A stretch of DNA of 64,000 nt from Pseudarthrobacter sulfonivorans (GTDB lineage Bacteria > Actinomycetota > Actinomycetes > Actinomycetales > Micrococcaceae). The stretch covers positions 2,356,001-2,420,000 of the forward strand of contig NZ_CP013747.1 in the NCBI RefSeq assembly GCF_001484605.1, read 5' to 3'. The notes below the pieces were generated by a model. That model did not search any database and was not told the origin of the DNA. It saw only the letters and a program-made list of their open reading frames with translations. The translations under genes were made by a program, and so were the position numbers. Each line of letters opens with the position of its first letter. Within the stretch, counting starts at the first letter, position 1. This document shows positions 40,451 to 49,522 of the stretch, piece after piece.

Positions 40451-41266
40451 ATGAGTGTGAATCAAACCACAGTGCCCGACGACCTCGCCGCTGAGCCCAA
40501 GACGCCCAAAGCTGACCGTACGGACATGGTGGGCAAGGCCCTGGGCCTGCTGGTCCTCCTGGGCGACGAGCCGCGCGGCGCCAGCGCCGCGGAGATCTCG
40601 CGGCGCGCCGACCTCCCCTTCAGCACCACATACCGCCTGCTGGGATCTCTGACGCGGGACGGGTTTGTGGACTATGAGCCGGACGGCCGCCGCTACCATC
40701 TGGGCCTTCGAATCTTCCAGCTCGGCCAGCGCGTCTCCAACCATCACGGATTTGCCGGCACGGCGCTGCCGGTCCTGCGCCGCGTGACCGAGCAGACGGG
40801 GGAGGCCACCATCCTCAGTGTCCGCGACGGCCACCGCCACCTCACGGTCAACAAGGTGGACGGCCCGCAGACCTTCCGCGTCACCAGCGATCCCGGGCAT
40901 CTGGGCGCCCTGCACGCGACGGCCGTGGGCAAGGCGCTGGTGGCTTTTGCCGAGGATTCGGAGCGTGCGGCGCTGCTTGAAGAGCTCGAGCTGGAACCCC
41001 TCACCGAACACACCATCACAGACCGTGCCGCGTTCCGGGCGGAGATCGAGAAGGTCCACCGGCAGGGATATGCCGTAATGGACGAGGAGAACGAGAACGG
41101 CATGCGCGCCGTGGCTGTGCCGCTGCTTAATTCACAGGGCCACGCGTTCGCCTCCCTGGCCACCGCCGTTCCCGTGTTCCGCCTCAGCATGGAAGCCCTG
41201 CTGGCACATGTGCCCCTGCTGCAGGAAGCCGCGGCAGAGCTGGCTGCGCGCTTGCCGCAACGGTAA
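40451..41266 (+). CDS. IclR-family transcriptional regulator
   Basis: The 271-residue product has an N-terminal winged helix (about 30-90) with KALGLLVLLGDEPRGASAAE and LPFSTTYRLLGSLTRDGFV, and a C-terminal IclR effector domain with GEATILSVRDGHRHLTV, GALHATAVGKALVAF and GMRAVAVPLLNSQG. IclR proteins bind aromatic or short organic acids. It lies between the MFS gene (divergent) and the shikimate/pca operon (same strand, 139 bp away), so it probably controls shikimate uptake and conversion. The start at 40451 follows the operator; longer frames run through it. Confidence 0.92.
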   Translation: MSVNQTTVPDDLAAEPKTPKADRTDMVGKALGLLVLLGDEPRGASAAEISRRADLPFSTTYRLLGSLTRDGFVDYEPDGRRYHLGLRIFQLGQRVSNHHGFAGTALPVLRRVTEQTGEATILSVRDGHRHLTVNKVDGPQTFRVTSDPGHLGALHATAVGKALVAFAEDSERAALLEELELEPLTEHTITDRAAFRAEIEKVHRQGYAVMDEENENGMRAVAVPLLNSQGHAFASLATAVPVFRLSMEALLAHVPLLQEAAAELAARLPQR

Positions 41267-41279
41267 AAAAGCCTTGAAA

Positions 41280-41296
41280 TGTTCGTATGTAGAACA
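41280..41296. promoter_or_regulatory. Inverted repeat in the shikimate/pca operon promoter
   Basis: TGTTC-GTATGTA-GAACA is a 5-7-5 inverted repeat 110 bp before the first catabolic gene. A related GAACA-AG-TGTTG lies at 41321-41332. Both could be sites for an IclR regulator or catabolite control; the sequence does not match the GCCACAT sites. Confidence 0.4.
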
Positions 41297-41405
41297 AGCG
41301 TGCGAGAAGTGAACAAGTGTTGTACTGTAATCCCTATCACCCGACCCGCCGCGGACGCCTTGAGCGCCACCGCCCGCCGGGTGCCGTATCAAAGGAGCTG
41401 CCCGG

Positions 41406-42287
41406 ATGAGCAATCGAACTGAGTCCTACCTTGTGGGACTGGTCGGCGACGGCGTCATGCCGTCACTCACTCCCCCCATGCACGAACGCGAAGGCGATAT
41501 GCAGGGCCTGCGCTACCTCTACCGCCCCATCGACCTGCTGGAGCTCGGACTCTCCGGCGAAGCCGTGGGGGACCTGCTCAAGAGTGCCCGCAGCCTGGGC
41601 TTCAACGGCCTGAACATCACCCATCCGTGCAAGCAGCTTGTCCTGGCGCACCTGGACGAGGTCTCGCCGGATGCCCTCAGGCTCGGCGCCGTCAACACGG
41701 TGGTCATCGAGGACGGCCGTTTCATCGGGCACAACACCGACTTCTCCGGCTTCGCCGCCGCGCTCGCCTCCGGCCTCCCGGGTGCCCGGCTGGACCGCGT
41801 TGTCCAGCTTGGCGCGGGAGGCGCCGGTTCCGCCGTCGCCTATGCCCTGCTCACTGCCGGCGTGAAGGCGCTGGACCTGGTGGACGTGGACCCCGCCCGC
41901 TGCGCGGCTCGCGCCGCAGAGCTGGCCGGCTTCTTCCCGGGCAGCACCGTCACAGCGCGTACGACGGCGGAGCTGCCGCAGCTGATGCCCCTGGCCGACG
42001 GTCTGGTGCACTGCACGCCCGTCGGCATGGCCGCCCACCCGGGCGTCCCGCTGGACCTGGACCTGCTGGAATCCCGGCACTGGGTGGCGGACATCGTCTA
42101 CCGGCCCATCGAAACGGAACTGGTCCTGGGTGCCCGCGCCAAGGGCTGCGAGGTCCTGGATGGCGGCCGCATGGCCGTGGGCCAGGCGGCTGACTCGTTC
42201 CGGATTTTCACGGGACTGGAAGCCAACGCGGACCGCATGCGCAGCCATTTCCTGGCGCTCGTGGCCAAGGAAGGGGTGGCGGCCTGA
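41406..42287 (+). CDS. Shikimate (quinate) dehydrogenase
   Basis: The 293-residue product has the AroE fold: substrate residues in NITHPCKQ with catalytic K76 and in IGHNTDFSGF with D112, then a Rossmann domain with QLGAGGAGSAVAYALL (about 133-148) and VDVDPAR, where Asp after the second strand favours NAD+ over NADP+. NAD preference and the operon context indicate a catabolic enzyme oxidising shikimate (or quinate) to the 3-dehydro acid, unlike biosynthetic AroE. It has AAAGGAG upstream, leads the operon, and overlaps the next gene by one base (TGATG). Confidence 0.9.
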   Translation: MSNRTESYLVGLVGDGVMPSLTPPMHEREGDMQGLRYLYRPIDLLELGLSGEAVGDLLKSARSLGFNGLNITHPCKQLVLAHLDEVSPDALRLGAVNTVVIEDGRFIGHNTDFSGFAAALASGLPGARLDRVVQLGAGGAGSAVAYALLTAGVKALDLVDVDPARCAARAAELAGFFPGSTVTARTTAELPQLMPLADGLVHCTPVGMAAHPGVPLDLDLLESRHWVADIVYRPIETELVLGARAKGCEVLDGGRMAVGQAADSFRIFTGLEANADRMRSHFLALVAKEGVAA

Positions 42288-44182
42288 TGCGCACCGGAAT
42301 CGCCACGGTATGCCTCTCCGGCACCCTGAAGGAAAAGATGCAGGCCTGCGCCATCGCGGGCTTTGACGGCATTGAAATCTTCGAACCGGACCTGGTCACG
42401 TCGCCGCTCCCGCCCGAGGACGTCCGCAAGATGGCGGCCGACCTTGGCCTCACGCTGGATCTTTACCAGCCGTTCCGCGACTTCGACAGCGTGTCCGGGG
42501 ACCTCCTCACCGCCAACCTCCGGCGCGCCGAAGCCAAATTCAAACTCATGGCGCGGCTGGGCATGGACACCATCCTGGTCTGCTCCAACGTGGCCACCGC
42601 CAGCATCGACAGCGACGACCTCCGGGCGGAACAGCTCGGCCAGCTGGCTGCGCTGGCGGGGGACCACGGCGTCAAGGTTGCCTACGAGGCCCTGGCCTGG
42701 GGCAAGTACGTCAGCGACTACGAGCACGCCCACAAGCTGGTGGAAGCCGTGGACCACCCCAACCTGGGCACCTGCCTGGACTCCTTCCACATCCTGTCGC
42801 GCAACTGGGACACCGCCCCCATCGAGGCCTTCAGCCCGGACAAGATCTTCTTCGTCCAGGTGGCAGACGCCCCCAAACTCTCCATGGACGTCCTCTCCTG
42901 GAGCCGGCACTACCGGGTCTTCCCGGGCGAGGGCCAGTTCGATCTCGCCAAGTTCATGGGCCACGTGGTCCGGGCCGGGTACAGCGGCCCGGTGTCGCTG
43001 GAGATCTTCAACGACGTCTTCCGCCAGTCGGACGTGGAGCGCACGGCCGTCGACGCCATGCGCTCGCTCATCTGGCTGGAGGAACAGAGCGCCAAATGGC
43101 TGGACGCTGCTTCCGACGCCGGGACGGGCACTGGCGCTGCTGGCACCCCGGCCCCCGGCCGCCGTCGTTATCCCATGGAACTGGCCACACTCCCACAGGT
43201 GGCCGAACCCGCAGGCTACAACTTCGCCGAAGTCAGGGCCGCGGACACCCAGGGGCTGGAAACGGTCCTGGGCCAGCTGGGCTTCGAGTTCAACGGCCGG
43301 CACCGCACCAAGGACGTGCAGCTCTGGAGCATGGGTCACGCCCGGGTGATCATCAACGAGGCCGCACCGGCAGACGGGGACGGCGCAACGGGGGATGCGT
43401 CGCCCGCCATCGCCGCACTGGGGTTCGACGTCGCCTCCCCGGTGATTGCCGCCGCCCGCGCCCAGCAGCTGAAGGCCCCCGCGGTCCCGCGCAAGAGCCA
43501 GGCCAACGAGGAGGTGTTCCAGGGCTTCGCCGCCCCGGACTCCACCGAGATCTTCCTGTGCCAGGGCACTTCCGACGGCACCGCAGCGTGGACCAGTGAA
43601 TTCGGAGAGGGGCTGGAAAATCCCACCGCCGGCCCCACCGCTGTGATCGACCACGTCAACCTGGCGCAGCCGTGGCAGCACTTCGACGAGGCCGTCCTCT
43701 TCTACACGAGCGCACTGGCGTTGGAGCCCCAGCCGTTCGCGGAGGTCCCCAGCCCCACCGGCCTGGTCCGCTCGCAGGTCATGGCCACCGGGGACCGCGC
43801 CGTGCGGCTGGTGCTGAACCTGGCGCCGCTGAACCAGCAGCGCAAAACCTACCAGGAGCACATCGCCTTCGCGGTGGATGACCTGGTGGCCACCGCCAGG
43901 GACTGCAGGGCCCGCGGCCTGGAGTTCCTGCAGATCCCGGCGAACTACTACGAGGACCTGGACGCACGCTTCGGGCTGGCACCGGACTTCCTGGCCACAC
44001 TGCAGGAGCTGAACCTGCTGTACGACCGGGACGCCGACGGCGAATTCCTCCACTTCTACACGGCCACCGTGGGCAGTGTGTTCTTCGAAATGGTGGAACG
44101 CTGCGGCGCCTACGACGGCTACGGCGCTCCCAACGCCCCCGTGCGGCACGCAGTCCAGTACGACCACCTGCAGCACCGGTAA
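42287..44182 (+). CDS. Bifunctional 3-dehydroshikimate dehydratase / HPPD-like protein (QsuB/QuiC-type)
   Basis: The 631-residue product joins two modules. Residues 1-270 are a sugar-phosphate-isomerase-type TIM barrel with metal ligands E134, D165, Q191 and E239 plus H168, the same numbering as I recall for Pseudomonas QuiC1; it dehydrates 3-dehydroshikimate to protocatechuate. Residues about 305-631 are a VOC-fold module like 4-hydroxyphenylpyruvate dioxygenase with the iron triad kept: H456 (IDHVNL), H525 (QEHIAF), E601 (FFEMVE). The dioxygenase activity of such fusions is uncertain. The gene is coupled to the dehydrogenase and lies 73 bp before pcaH, so its product goes straight into ring cleavage. 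Confidence 0.92.
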   Translation: MRTGIATVCLSGTLKEKMQACAIAGFDGIEIFEPDLVTSPLPPEDVRKMAADLGLTLDLYQPFRDFDSVSGDLLTANLRRAEAKFKLMARLGMDTILVCSNVATASIDSDDLRAEQLGQLAALAGDHGVKVAYEALAWGKYVSDYEHAHKLVEAVDHPNLGTCLDSFHILSRNWDTAPIEAFSPDKIFFVQVADAPKLSMDVLSWSRHYRVFPGEGQFDLAKFMGHVVRAGYSGPVSLEIFNDVFRQSDVERTAVDAMRSLIWLEEQSAKWLDAASDAGTGTGAAGTPAPGRRRYPMELATLPQVAEPAGYNFAEVRAADTQGLETVLGQLGFEFNGRHRTKDVQLWSMGHARVIINEAAPADGDGATGDASPAIAALGFDVASPVIAAARAQQLKAPAVPRKSQANEEVFQGFAAPDSTEIFLCQGTSDGTAAWTSEFGEGLENPTAGPTAVIDHVNLAQPWQHFDEAVLFYTSALALEPQPFAEVPSPTGLVRSQVMATGDRAVRLVLNLAPLNQQRKTYQEHIAFAVDDLVATARDCRARGLEFLQIPANYYEDLDARFGLAPDFLATLQELNLLYDRDADGEFLHFYTATVGSVFFEMVERCGAYDGYGAPNAPVRHAVQYDHLQHR

Positions 44183-44207
44183 GACAGCACCACCAACGCT
44201 ACTCAGC

Positions 44208-44238
44208 AGCAGCAACAACCACCTAGCAGCAACAACCA
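44208..44238. repeat. 14-bp direct repeat before pcaH
   Basis: AGCAGCAACAACCA occurs at 44208-44221 and 44225-44238 in a purine/cytosine-rich, G-poor leader directly before the pcaH Shine-Dalgarno. The low-structure sequence may keep the ribosome-binding site open. Confidence 0.6.
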
Positions 44239-44255
44239 GAGAAAAGGAGGCCGCA

Positions 44256-45038
44256 GTGGAGACACAGCAGGATCTCAGTGCAGAGATCGACGCCCTGGGC
44301 GATGCCTACGCGCGGGCGCTCAAGGACGGCGCCCCGGCCGAAACGCAGCCCCGGCTGGACTACGCGCCCTACCGCAGCAGCATCCTGCGGCACCCCACCA
44401 AAAGCCTGCACCACGCGGACCCGGAAACCATCGAGCTCTACTCGCCGGCGTTCGGCCACCAGGACGTGCACGCGCTGGAAGCGGACCTGACCATCCAGCA
44501 CAACGGCGAACCCCAGGGCGAGCGGATCATCGTGGCCGGCAAGGTCCTGGACGGTGACGGCCGCCCGGTGGCCGGGCAGCTCGTGGAGATCTGGCAGGCC
44601 AACGCGTCCGGCCGCTACATCCACAAGCGTGACCAGCACCCGGCGCCGCTGGACCCCAACTTCACCGGCGTGGGCCGCTGCATCACCGGCCCCGACGGCT
44701 CGTACCGGTTCACCACCATCAAGCCCGGCGCCTACCCGTGGAAGAACCACGTCAACGCCTGGCGGCCGGCCCACATCCACTTCTCCATGTTCGGCACGGA
44801 GTTCACCCAGCGGATCGTCACGCAGATGTACTTCCCCGGCGACCAGCTCTTCCCGCTGGACCCCATCTACCAGTCCATCGTGGACCAGGACGCCCGCGAC
44901 CGGCTCGTGGCCAACTACGACCACAACCTGACCGAGCCCGAATGGGCCCTCGGCTACAACTGGGACATCGTGCTGACCGGCTCCAAGCGGACCTGGACCG
45001 AAAACGAGGCGCTCGGCGCAGCAGGAGACGAGGAATAA
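44256..45038 (+). CDS. pcaH: Protocatechuate 3,4-dioxygenase beta subunit
   Basis: The 260-residue product starts at a GTG with AAAGGAGG five bases upstream. Iron(III) ligands are all present: Y121 (GRYIHKRDQH), Y160 (GAYPWKNH), H173 and H175 (RPAHIHFS), with the same spacing (39, 13, 2) as in the Pseudomonas enzyme. It performs intradiol cleavage of protocatechuate to 3-carboxy-cis,cis-muconate together with PcaG. It lies one base before pcaG. Confidence 0.97.
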   Translation: METQQDLSAEIDALGDAYARALKDGAPAETQPRLDYAPYRSSILRHPTKSLHHADPETIELYSPAFGHQDVHALEADLTIQHNGEPQGERIIVAGKVLDGDGRPVAGQLVEIWQANASGRYIHKRDQHPAPLDPNFTGVGRCITGPDGSYRFTTIKPGAYPWKNHVNAWRPAHIHFSMFGTEFTQRIVTQMYFPGDQLFPLDPIYQSIVDQDARDRLVANYDHNLTEPEWALGYNWDIVLTGSKRTWTENEALGAAGDEE

Positions 45039-45039
45039 C

Positions 45040-45603
45040 GTGAGCACAACCACCAAGCTTGTTCCCACCCCCGGCCAGACCGTCGGCCCGTTCTACGGCT
45101 ACGCCCTGCCGTTCGTGAAGGACAACGAACTCCTGGCGCCCGGCTCGCCCGGCTCCATCCGCCTCCAGGGCACCGTGTATGACGGCGCGGGGGAGACCAT
45201 CCCGGACGCCATCCTGGAGATCTGGCAGCCCGACGCCGACGGCAGTATCGTGCAGCAGACCGGTTCCCTGGTCCGCGACGGCTACACCTTCACCGGCTGG
45301 GGCCGCGCTTCCGTGGGCCACTCTGGCGTGTACACCTTTACCACCCTGAACCCCGGCCCCACCGAATCCGGTGCCGCACCCTTCATCTCCGTGGCCGTGT
45401 TTGCCCGCGGCCTGATGAACCGCCTGTTCACCCGCGTATACCTGCCGGAGAACGAGGAAGCCCTGGCCAAGGACCCGCTGCTGAGCTCCCTGGACCCGGA
45501 GCGCCGCAAGACGCTCATTGCCCGCCGCGATCCCGACGGCGGACTCACCTGGGACATCCGCCTGCAGGGCGAGGGCGAAACAGTCTTCCTGGACTTCCAG
45601 TGA
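45040..45603 (+). CDS. pcaG: Protocatechuate 3,4-dioxygenase alpha subunit
   Basis: The 187-residue product has the intradiol dioxygenase fold without iron ligands, as expected for the alpha subunit: TPGQTVGPFYGYALPF near the N-terminus, AILEIWQPDADGSI, and LFTRVYLPENEEAL. It forms the (alpha-beta-Fe) protomer with PcaH. It starts at a GTG one base after the pcaH stop and overlaps the pcaB start by four bases (GTGA), indicating matched expression. Confidence 0.97.
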   Translation: MSTTTKLVPTPGQTVGPFYGYALPFVKDNELLAPGSPGSIRLQGTVYDGAGETIPDAILEIWQPDADGSIVQQTGSLVRDGYTFTGWGRASVGHSGVYTFTTLNPGPTESGAAPFISVAVFARGLMNRLFTRVYLPENEEALAKDPLLSSLDPERRKTLIARRDPDGGLTWDIRLQGEGETVFLDFQ

Positions 45604-47078
45604 CGGACGCCGCCGGCATGGAAGGTACGGGCCACTTCGGAAGCGCTGCGGACGGCGACGTCGGCCTGCTGAGTCCTGTCTCGGCGTCGCCCCTGGTGAC
45701 GGCGCTGACCGGTGACCGCGCCGTGCTGGCGGCGATCCTCGCCGTCGAGTCCGGCTGGGCCGCCGTGCTGGAGAAGGCGGGCCTGGCGCCTGCCGGTTCT
45801 GCCGCCGTCGTGGCCTCCGCCGCCGAGGCGGGCCGATACGACGCGGCAGACATCGCGCTCCGGGCCCAGGGCGGCGGCAACCCCGTCATCCCGCTGCTGG
45901 CAGATCTGCGCAAGCATGTCACCGCGCTCGATGCCGGCCGTGTGGGTGCCTTGAAGGCGGTCCACACCACGCTGACCAGCCAGGACGTGCTGGACACAGC
46001 CCTGATGCTGCTCGCCCGCAACACGGTGGAGGCGGTGCTGGCAGACCTGAAATGCACGACGGCGGCGCTCGCTACGCTGGCGGAACAGCATGCGGACACG
46101 CTGGGCGTGGGCAGGAGCCTGACCCAGCATTCCCTGCCCTTTACGTTTGGGCTGCGGGCAGCGCAGTGGTTCCAGGGGCTGGCCGCCGCCGGCCGGCAGC
46201 TGGGCACCGTGCAGTTCCCGGTGCAGTTCGGCGGGGCGGCCGGAACGTTGGCCGCCGGAACCGTGCTGACCGCAGGCTCCTCCACCAACCCCTTTGGCCT
46301 GGCCGACTCGCTGGCCCGGCAACTGGGCCTGGCCGCAGCCCCGGCACCATGGCACACGAACCGGTTGGCCGTCACGGCGCTCGGCAATTCGCTGGCCTCG
46401 GTGCTGGACGCCGCCGGCAAAATCGCCACGGACGTCCTGTTCCTGAGCCGGCCCGAGGTGGCTGAACTCGCCGAACCGCGCGCCGCAGGACGCGGCGTAT
46501 CCTCGGCCATGCCGCAGAAGCAGAACCCGGTGTTGTCGGTCCTCATCCGCGGCGCCGCCCTCCAGGCGCCCCAGCTGGTGGCCCAGCTGCACCTGGCCGC
46601 AGCCAATTTCAACGACGAACGCCCCGACGCCGCCTGGCACACGGAATGGCCGGCCCTGCGCCAGCTTCTCCGCCTGGCACTCGGCGCTGCCGGACACCTC
46701 CGGGAACTTGTCGAGGGCCTGCACGTTTACCCCGACGCCATGCGCCGCAACCTGGACCTTGCCGGTCCGCTGCTCCTGGCCGAAGGCGTGGGCGCCGCAG
46801 TGGCCCCGCTGCTGACCGAACAGGATGGCCGCAGTGGCAAAGAGCAGCTGCAGTCCGTGGTGGACCGGACGCTCCAGACGCCCACCGCCGAACAAGGCAC
46901 CACCTACCGGCGGCTGCTCCGCGAGGCCGTCCCGGCGGGCGTGCTCACCGATCTGCGGCTCGCCGAACTCCTGGAACCGGCCAGCTACCTGGGCCAGGCA
47001 GCCGAAATCTCGCGCCGCATCCTGGCCGCCTACTCCGACTTTTCAACACCTACCCAGAACGGAGCCAACCGTGGCTAA
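45600..47078 (+). CDS. pcaB: 3-carboxy-cis,cis-muconate cycloisomerase
   Basis: The 492-residue product belongs to the fumarase/aspartase superfamily, with the signature GVSSAMPQKQNPVL (about 301-314) and HTTLTSQDVLDTALML near 123-138. PcaB lactonises 3-carboxymuconate to 4-carboxymuconolactone. It starts at a GTG overlapping the pcaG stop. Its stop overlaps the pcaD start by eight bases. The product is somewhat longer than typical (about 450), with an N-terminal extension before LLSPVSASPLVTAL. Confidence 0.95.
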   Translation: MTDAAGMEGTGHFGSAADGDVGLLSPVSASPLVTALTGDRAVLAAILAVESGWAAVLEKAGLAPAGSAAVVASAAEAGRYDAADIALRAQGGGNPVIPLLADLRKHVTALDAGRVGALKAVHTTLTSQDVLDTALMLLARNTVEAVLADLKCTTAALATLAEQHADTLGVGRSLTQHSLPFTFGLRAAQWFQGLAAAGRQLGTVQFPVQFGGAAGTLAAGTVLTAGSSTNPFGLADSLARQLGLAAAPAPWHTNRLAVTALGNSLASVLDAAGKIATDVLFLSRPEVAELAEPRAAGRGVSSAMPQKQNPVLSVLIRGAALQAPQLVAQLHLAAANFNDERPDAAWHTEWPALRQLLRLALGAAGHLRELVEGLHVYPDAMRRNLDLAGPLLLAEGVGAAVAPLLTEQDGRSGKEQLQSVVDRTLQTPTAEQGTTYRRLLREAVPAGVLTDLRLAELLEPASYLGQAAEISRRILAAYSDFSTPTQNGANRG

Positions 47079-47889
47079 ACCGACCCTGAAGGCAGTTCTG
47101 CTTTCACCTGAACGGGCTTTTGGCGATCGTCCCCTGCTGGTGGTTGGACCCTCCTTGGGTACGTCCTCCGTCCTGTGGTCCGACACGGCCACCCTGCTCG
47201 GCAACGACTACGATGTGGTGGCCTGGGACCTCCCCGGCCACGGCGTCTCACCCGCCGCCACGGAGACGTTCGACGTCGCCGCGCTGGCGGATTCAGTGGT
47301 GGAGCTGGTGGACTCGATCGCGCCGGGCGAAGCCTTCCACTACGCCGGGGTTTCGCTCGGCGGCGCCACCGGCCTGCAGCTGGGCATCAAGCACGGCGAA
47401 CGCCTCAAGAGCCTGTCCATCCAGTGCACCGGGGCCAAAATCGGCACCCCCGAAGCCTGGCTGGAACGCGCCGAAACCGTTCGCAGCCAGGGCACTCCCG
47501 TGATGATCCAGGGCTCCGCACAGCGCTGGTTCGCGCCGGGCTTTATGGACCGTGAGCCCGAGCGGAGCAGCCGGCTCCTGCACTCCCTCCGCGACACCGA
47601 CCGCTTCAGCTACGCCTTCTGCTGCGAAGCCCTGGCAGGCTTCGACGTCCGTGCCGAACTCGGCAGCATCACCGTCCCCACGCAGGCGGTTGCGGGCGCG
47701 GCTGACACTGTTGTGCCGCCGTCGTTCGCGGAAGAAATCGTTGACGGGATTACCGCCGGCGGCGGCACGGCGAATGCCGTGACGCTCGAGGGAGTGGCGC
47801 ACCTGGCCCCCGCCGAGGCGCCCGCCCACGTTGCCGAACTGCTGCGGACCCTCATCACCTGGAGCGAATCCCGCGGGGCAGCCAAGTGA
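47071..47889 (+). CDS. pcaD: 3-oxoadipate enol-lactonase
   Basis: The 272-residue product is an alpha/beta hydrolase with catalytic S95 in YAGVSLGGATG, D in AGAADTVVPP (about 218), and H in EGVAHLAPAE (about 248). It hydrolyses 3-oxoadipate enol-lactone to 3-oxoadipate. It starts at a GTG within the end of pcaB. In many actinobacteria pcaD and pcaC are fused (pcaL); here they are separate but coupled by a GTGA overlap. Confidence 0.94.
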   Translation: MAKPTLKAVLLSPERAFGDRPLLVVGPSLGTSSVLWSDTATLLGNDYDVVAWDLPGHGVSPAATETFDVAALADSVVELVDSIAPGEAFHYAGVSLGGATGLQLGIKHGERLKSLSIQCTGAKIGTPEAWLERAETVRSQGTPVMIQGSAQRWFAPGFMDREPERSSRLLHSLRDTDRFSYAFCCEALAGFDVRAELGSITVPTQAVAGAADTVVPPSFAEEIVDGITAGGGTANAVTLEGVAHLAPAEAPAHVAELLRTLITWSESRGAAK

Positions 47890-48326
47890 GCGGCGCAGCC
47901 CCGAACGGGGGAGAACGGAACGGCGTCGTCCAGCCCGATGCCACCAGCCAGGAGATTTACGAAGGCGGCATGGCGGTCCGGCGCGAGGTGCTGGGCGCCG
48001 CGCATGTGGACCGGGCCAACGCCAACAAGGACGGGTTCACCGAGGATTTCCAGGACATGATCACGCGGATCGCGTGGGGTGGCATCTGGACCCGGCCGGG
48101 CATCTCACGGCAGATGCGCTCGGCCGTGACCATCACCGCGATGGTGGCGCACGGGCACTGGGAAGAGCTGGCCATGCATATCCGCGCGGCCCTCACCAAT
48201 GGCCTGAGCAGGGATGAGATCAAGGAAATCCTGCTCCAGACCGCCATCTACTGCGGGGTTCCGTCCGCCAACACCGCTTTCAAGACCGCCCAGCAGGTTT
48301 TTAAGGAAATGGACAACAACTCATGA
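47886..48326 (+). CDS. pcaC: 4-carboxymuconolactone decarboxylase
   Basis: The 146-residue product has the CMD fold with VLGAAHVDRANANKDGFTED near the N-terminus and LTNGLSRDEIKEILLQTAIY and CGVPSANTAFKTAQQVF near the C-terminus, the usual AhpD-like helix pair. It decarboxylates 4-carboxymuconolactone to 3-oxoadipate enol-lactone, the PcaD substrate. It starts at a GTG overlapping pcaD and overlaps pcaF by four bases (ATGA). Confidence 0.95.
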   Translation: MSGAAPNGGERNGVVQPDATSQEIYEGGMAVRREVLGAAHVDRANANKDGFTEDFQDMITRIAWGGIWTRPGISRQMRSAVTITAMVAHGHWEELAMHIRAALTNGLSRDEIKEILLQTAIYCGVPSANTAFKTAQQVFKEMDNNS

Positions 48327-49519
48327 ACCAGGCCTTTATCTACGACGCCGTTCGCACGCCTTTCGGCAAGTTCGGCTCAGGCCTTGCCGGTGTCCGCCCG
48401 GATGACCTTGCCGCGCACGTGATCAAGGAATCCGTGAAGCGTGCCCCTGGTCTGGACCCCGAGCGGATCGACGAGGTTGTCTTTGGCAACGCCAACGGCG
48501 CCGGCGAGGAGAACCGCAACATCGCCCGGATGGGCACGCTGCTGGCCGGCCTGCCGGTCTCGATCCCGGGCACCACTGTGAACCGGCTCTGCGGCTCGTC
48601 ACTCGACGCGGCGATCATCGCCTCGCGCCAGATCAACGCCGGCGACGCCGAGCTGATGCTGGTGGGCGGCGCAGAGTCCATGTCCCGCGCCCCCTGGGTC
48701 CTGCCCAAGACGGAGAAGCCCTACCCGGCCGGGGACATGACCCTGGCCTCCACCACGCTGGGCTGGCGCCTGGTGAACAAGGCCATGCCCAAGGAGTGGA
48801 CCATTTCCCTGGGCGAGGCCACCGAACGGCTCCGCGAGAAGTACGGCGTGACCCGCGAGCAGCAGGACGAGTTCGCCGCCAACTCGCACAACCTGTCCGC
48901 CGCCGCCTGGGACGAGGGCTTCTACGACAACCTCGTCGCCCCGGTCCCGGGCACCGACCTGGTCCGCGACGAAGGCATCCGCGCTGGCTCCTCGGCGGAG
49001 AAGCTCGCCGGGCTGAAGACCGTGTTCCGCACCGAAAACGGCACCGTCACCGCCGGGAACGCGTCCCCGCTGTCCGACGGCGCCTCCGCGGCCTGGATCG
49101 GCAGTGAAGCTGCCGCCGGGCTGCTCGGGCTCGAACCGCTGGCGCGCATCGCGGGCCGCGGGGCGCACGGAAACGATCCGCAGTTCTTCGGCTACGCCCC
49201 GGTGGAGGCCGCGAACAAGGCCCTCGCGAAGGCGGGCATCGGCTGGGACCAGGTGGGCGCCGTCGAACTTAACGAAGCGTTCGCAGCGCAGTCCCTGGCG
49301 TGCATCAACGCCTGGGGCATCGACCCGGCAATTGTGAACCGGCACGGCGGCGCGCTCGCCATGGGCCACCCGCTGGGCGCGTCCGGAACCCGGATCCTGG
49401 GCACCCTCGCCCGGAGCCTGCAGGCCTCCGGTGAGCGCTGGGGCGTCGCCGCGATCTGCATCGGCGTCGGCCAGGGCCTCGCCGTTGTCCTCGAAAACGT
49501 AACTGCAGGAAAGGCATAA
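48323..49519 (+). CDS. pcaF: 3-oxoadipyl-CoA thiolase
   Basis: The 398-residue product is a thiolase with acyl-enzyme C90 in TVNRLCGSSLDA, the NEAFAAQSL motif, the catalytic His in NRHGGALAMGHPLGASG and the C-terminal Cys in AAICIGVGQG. It cleaves 3-oxoadipyl-CoA to succinyl-CoA and acetyl-CoA. Context separates it from generic acetyl-CoA acetyltransferases. It lies directly before pcaIJ, which make its substrate. Confidence 0.94.
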   Translation: MNQAFIYDAVRTPFGKFGSGLAGVRPDDLAAHVIKESVKRAPGLDPERIDEVVFGNANGAGEENRNIARMGTLLAGLPVSIPGTTVNRLCGSSLDAAIIASRQINAGDAELMLVGGAESMSRAPWVLPKTEKPYPAGDMTLASTTLGWRLVNKAMPKEWTISLGEATERLREKYGVTREQQDEFAANSHNLSAAAWDEGFYDNLVAPVPGTDLVRDEGIRAGSSAEKLAGLKTVFRTENGTVTAGNASPLSDGASAAWIGSEAAAGLLGLEPLARIAGRGAHGNDPQFFGYAPVEAANKALAKAGIGWDQVGAVELNEAFAAQSLACINAWGIDPAIVNRHGGALAMGHPLGASGTRILGTLARSLQASGERWGVAAICIGVGQGLAVVLENVTAGKA

Positions 49520-49522
49520 GCG

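Noticed and set aside
42098..44218. Long leftward open frame (about 700 codons) opposite the dehydratase gene
   Set aside because: It is antisense to a protein with clear catalytic residues; long antisense frames are expected in GC-rich DNA, and its translation has no recognisable domain.
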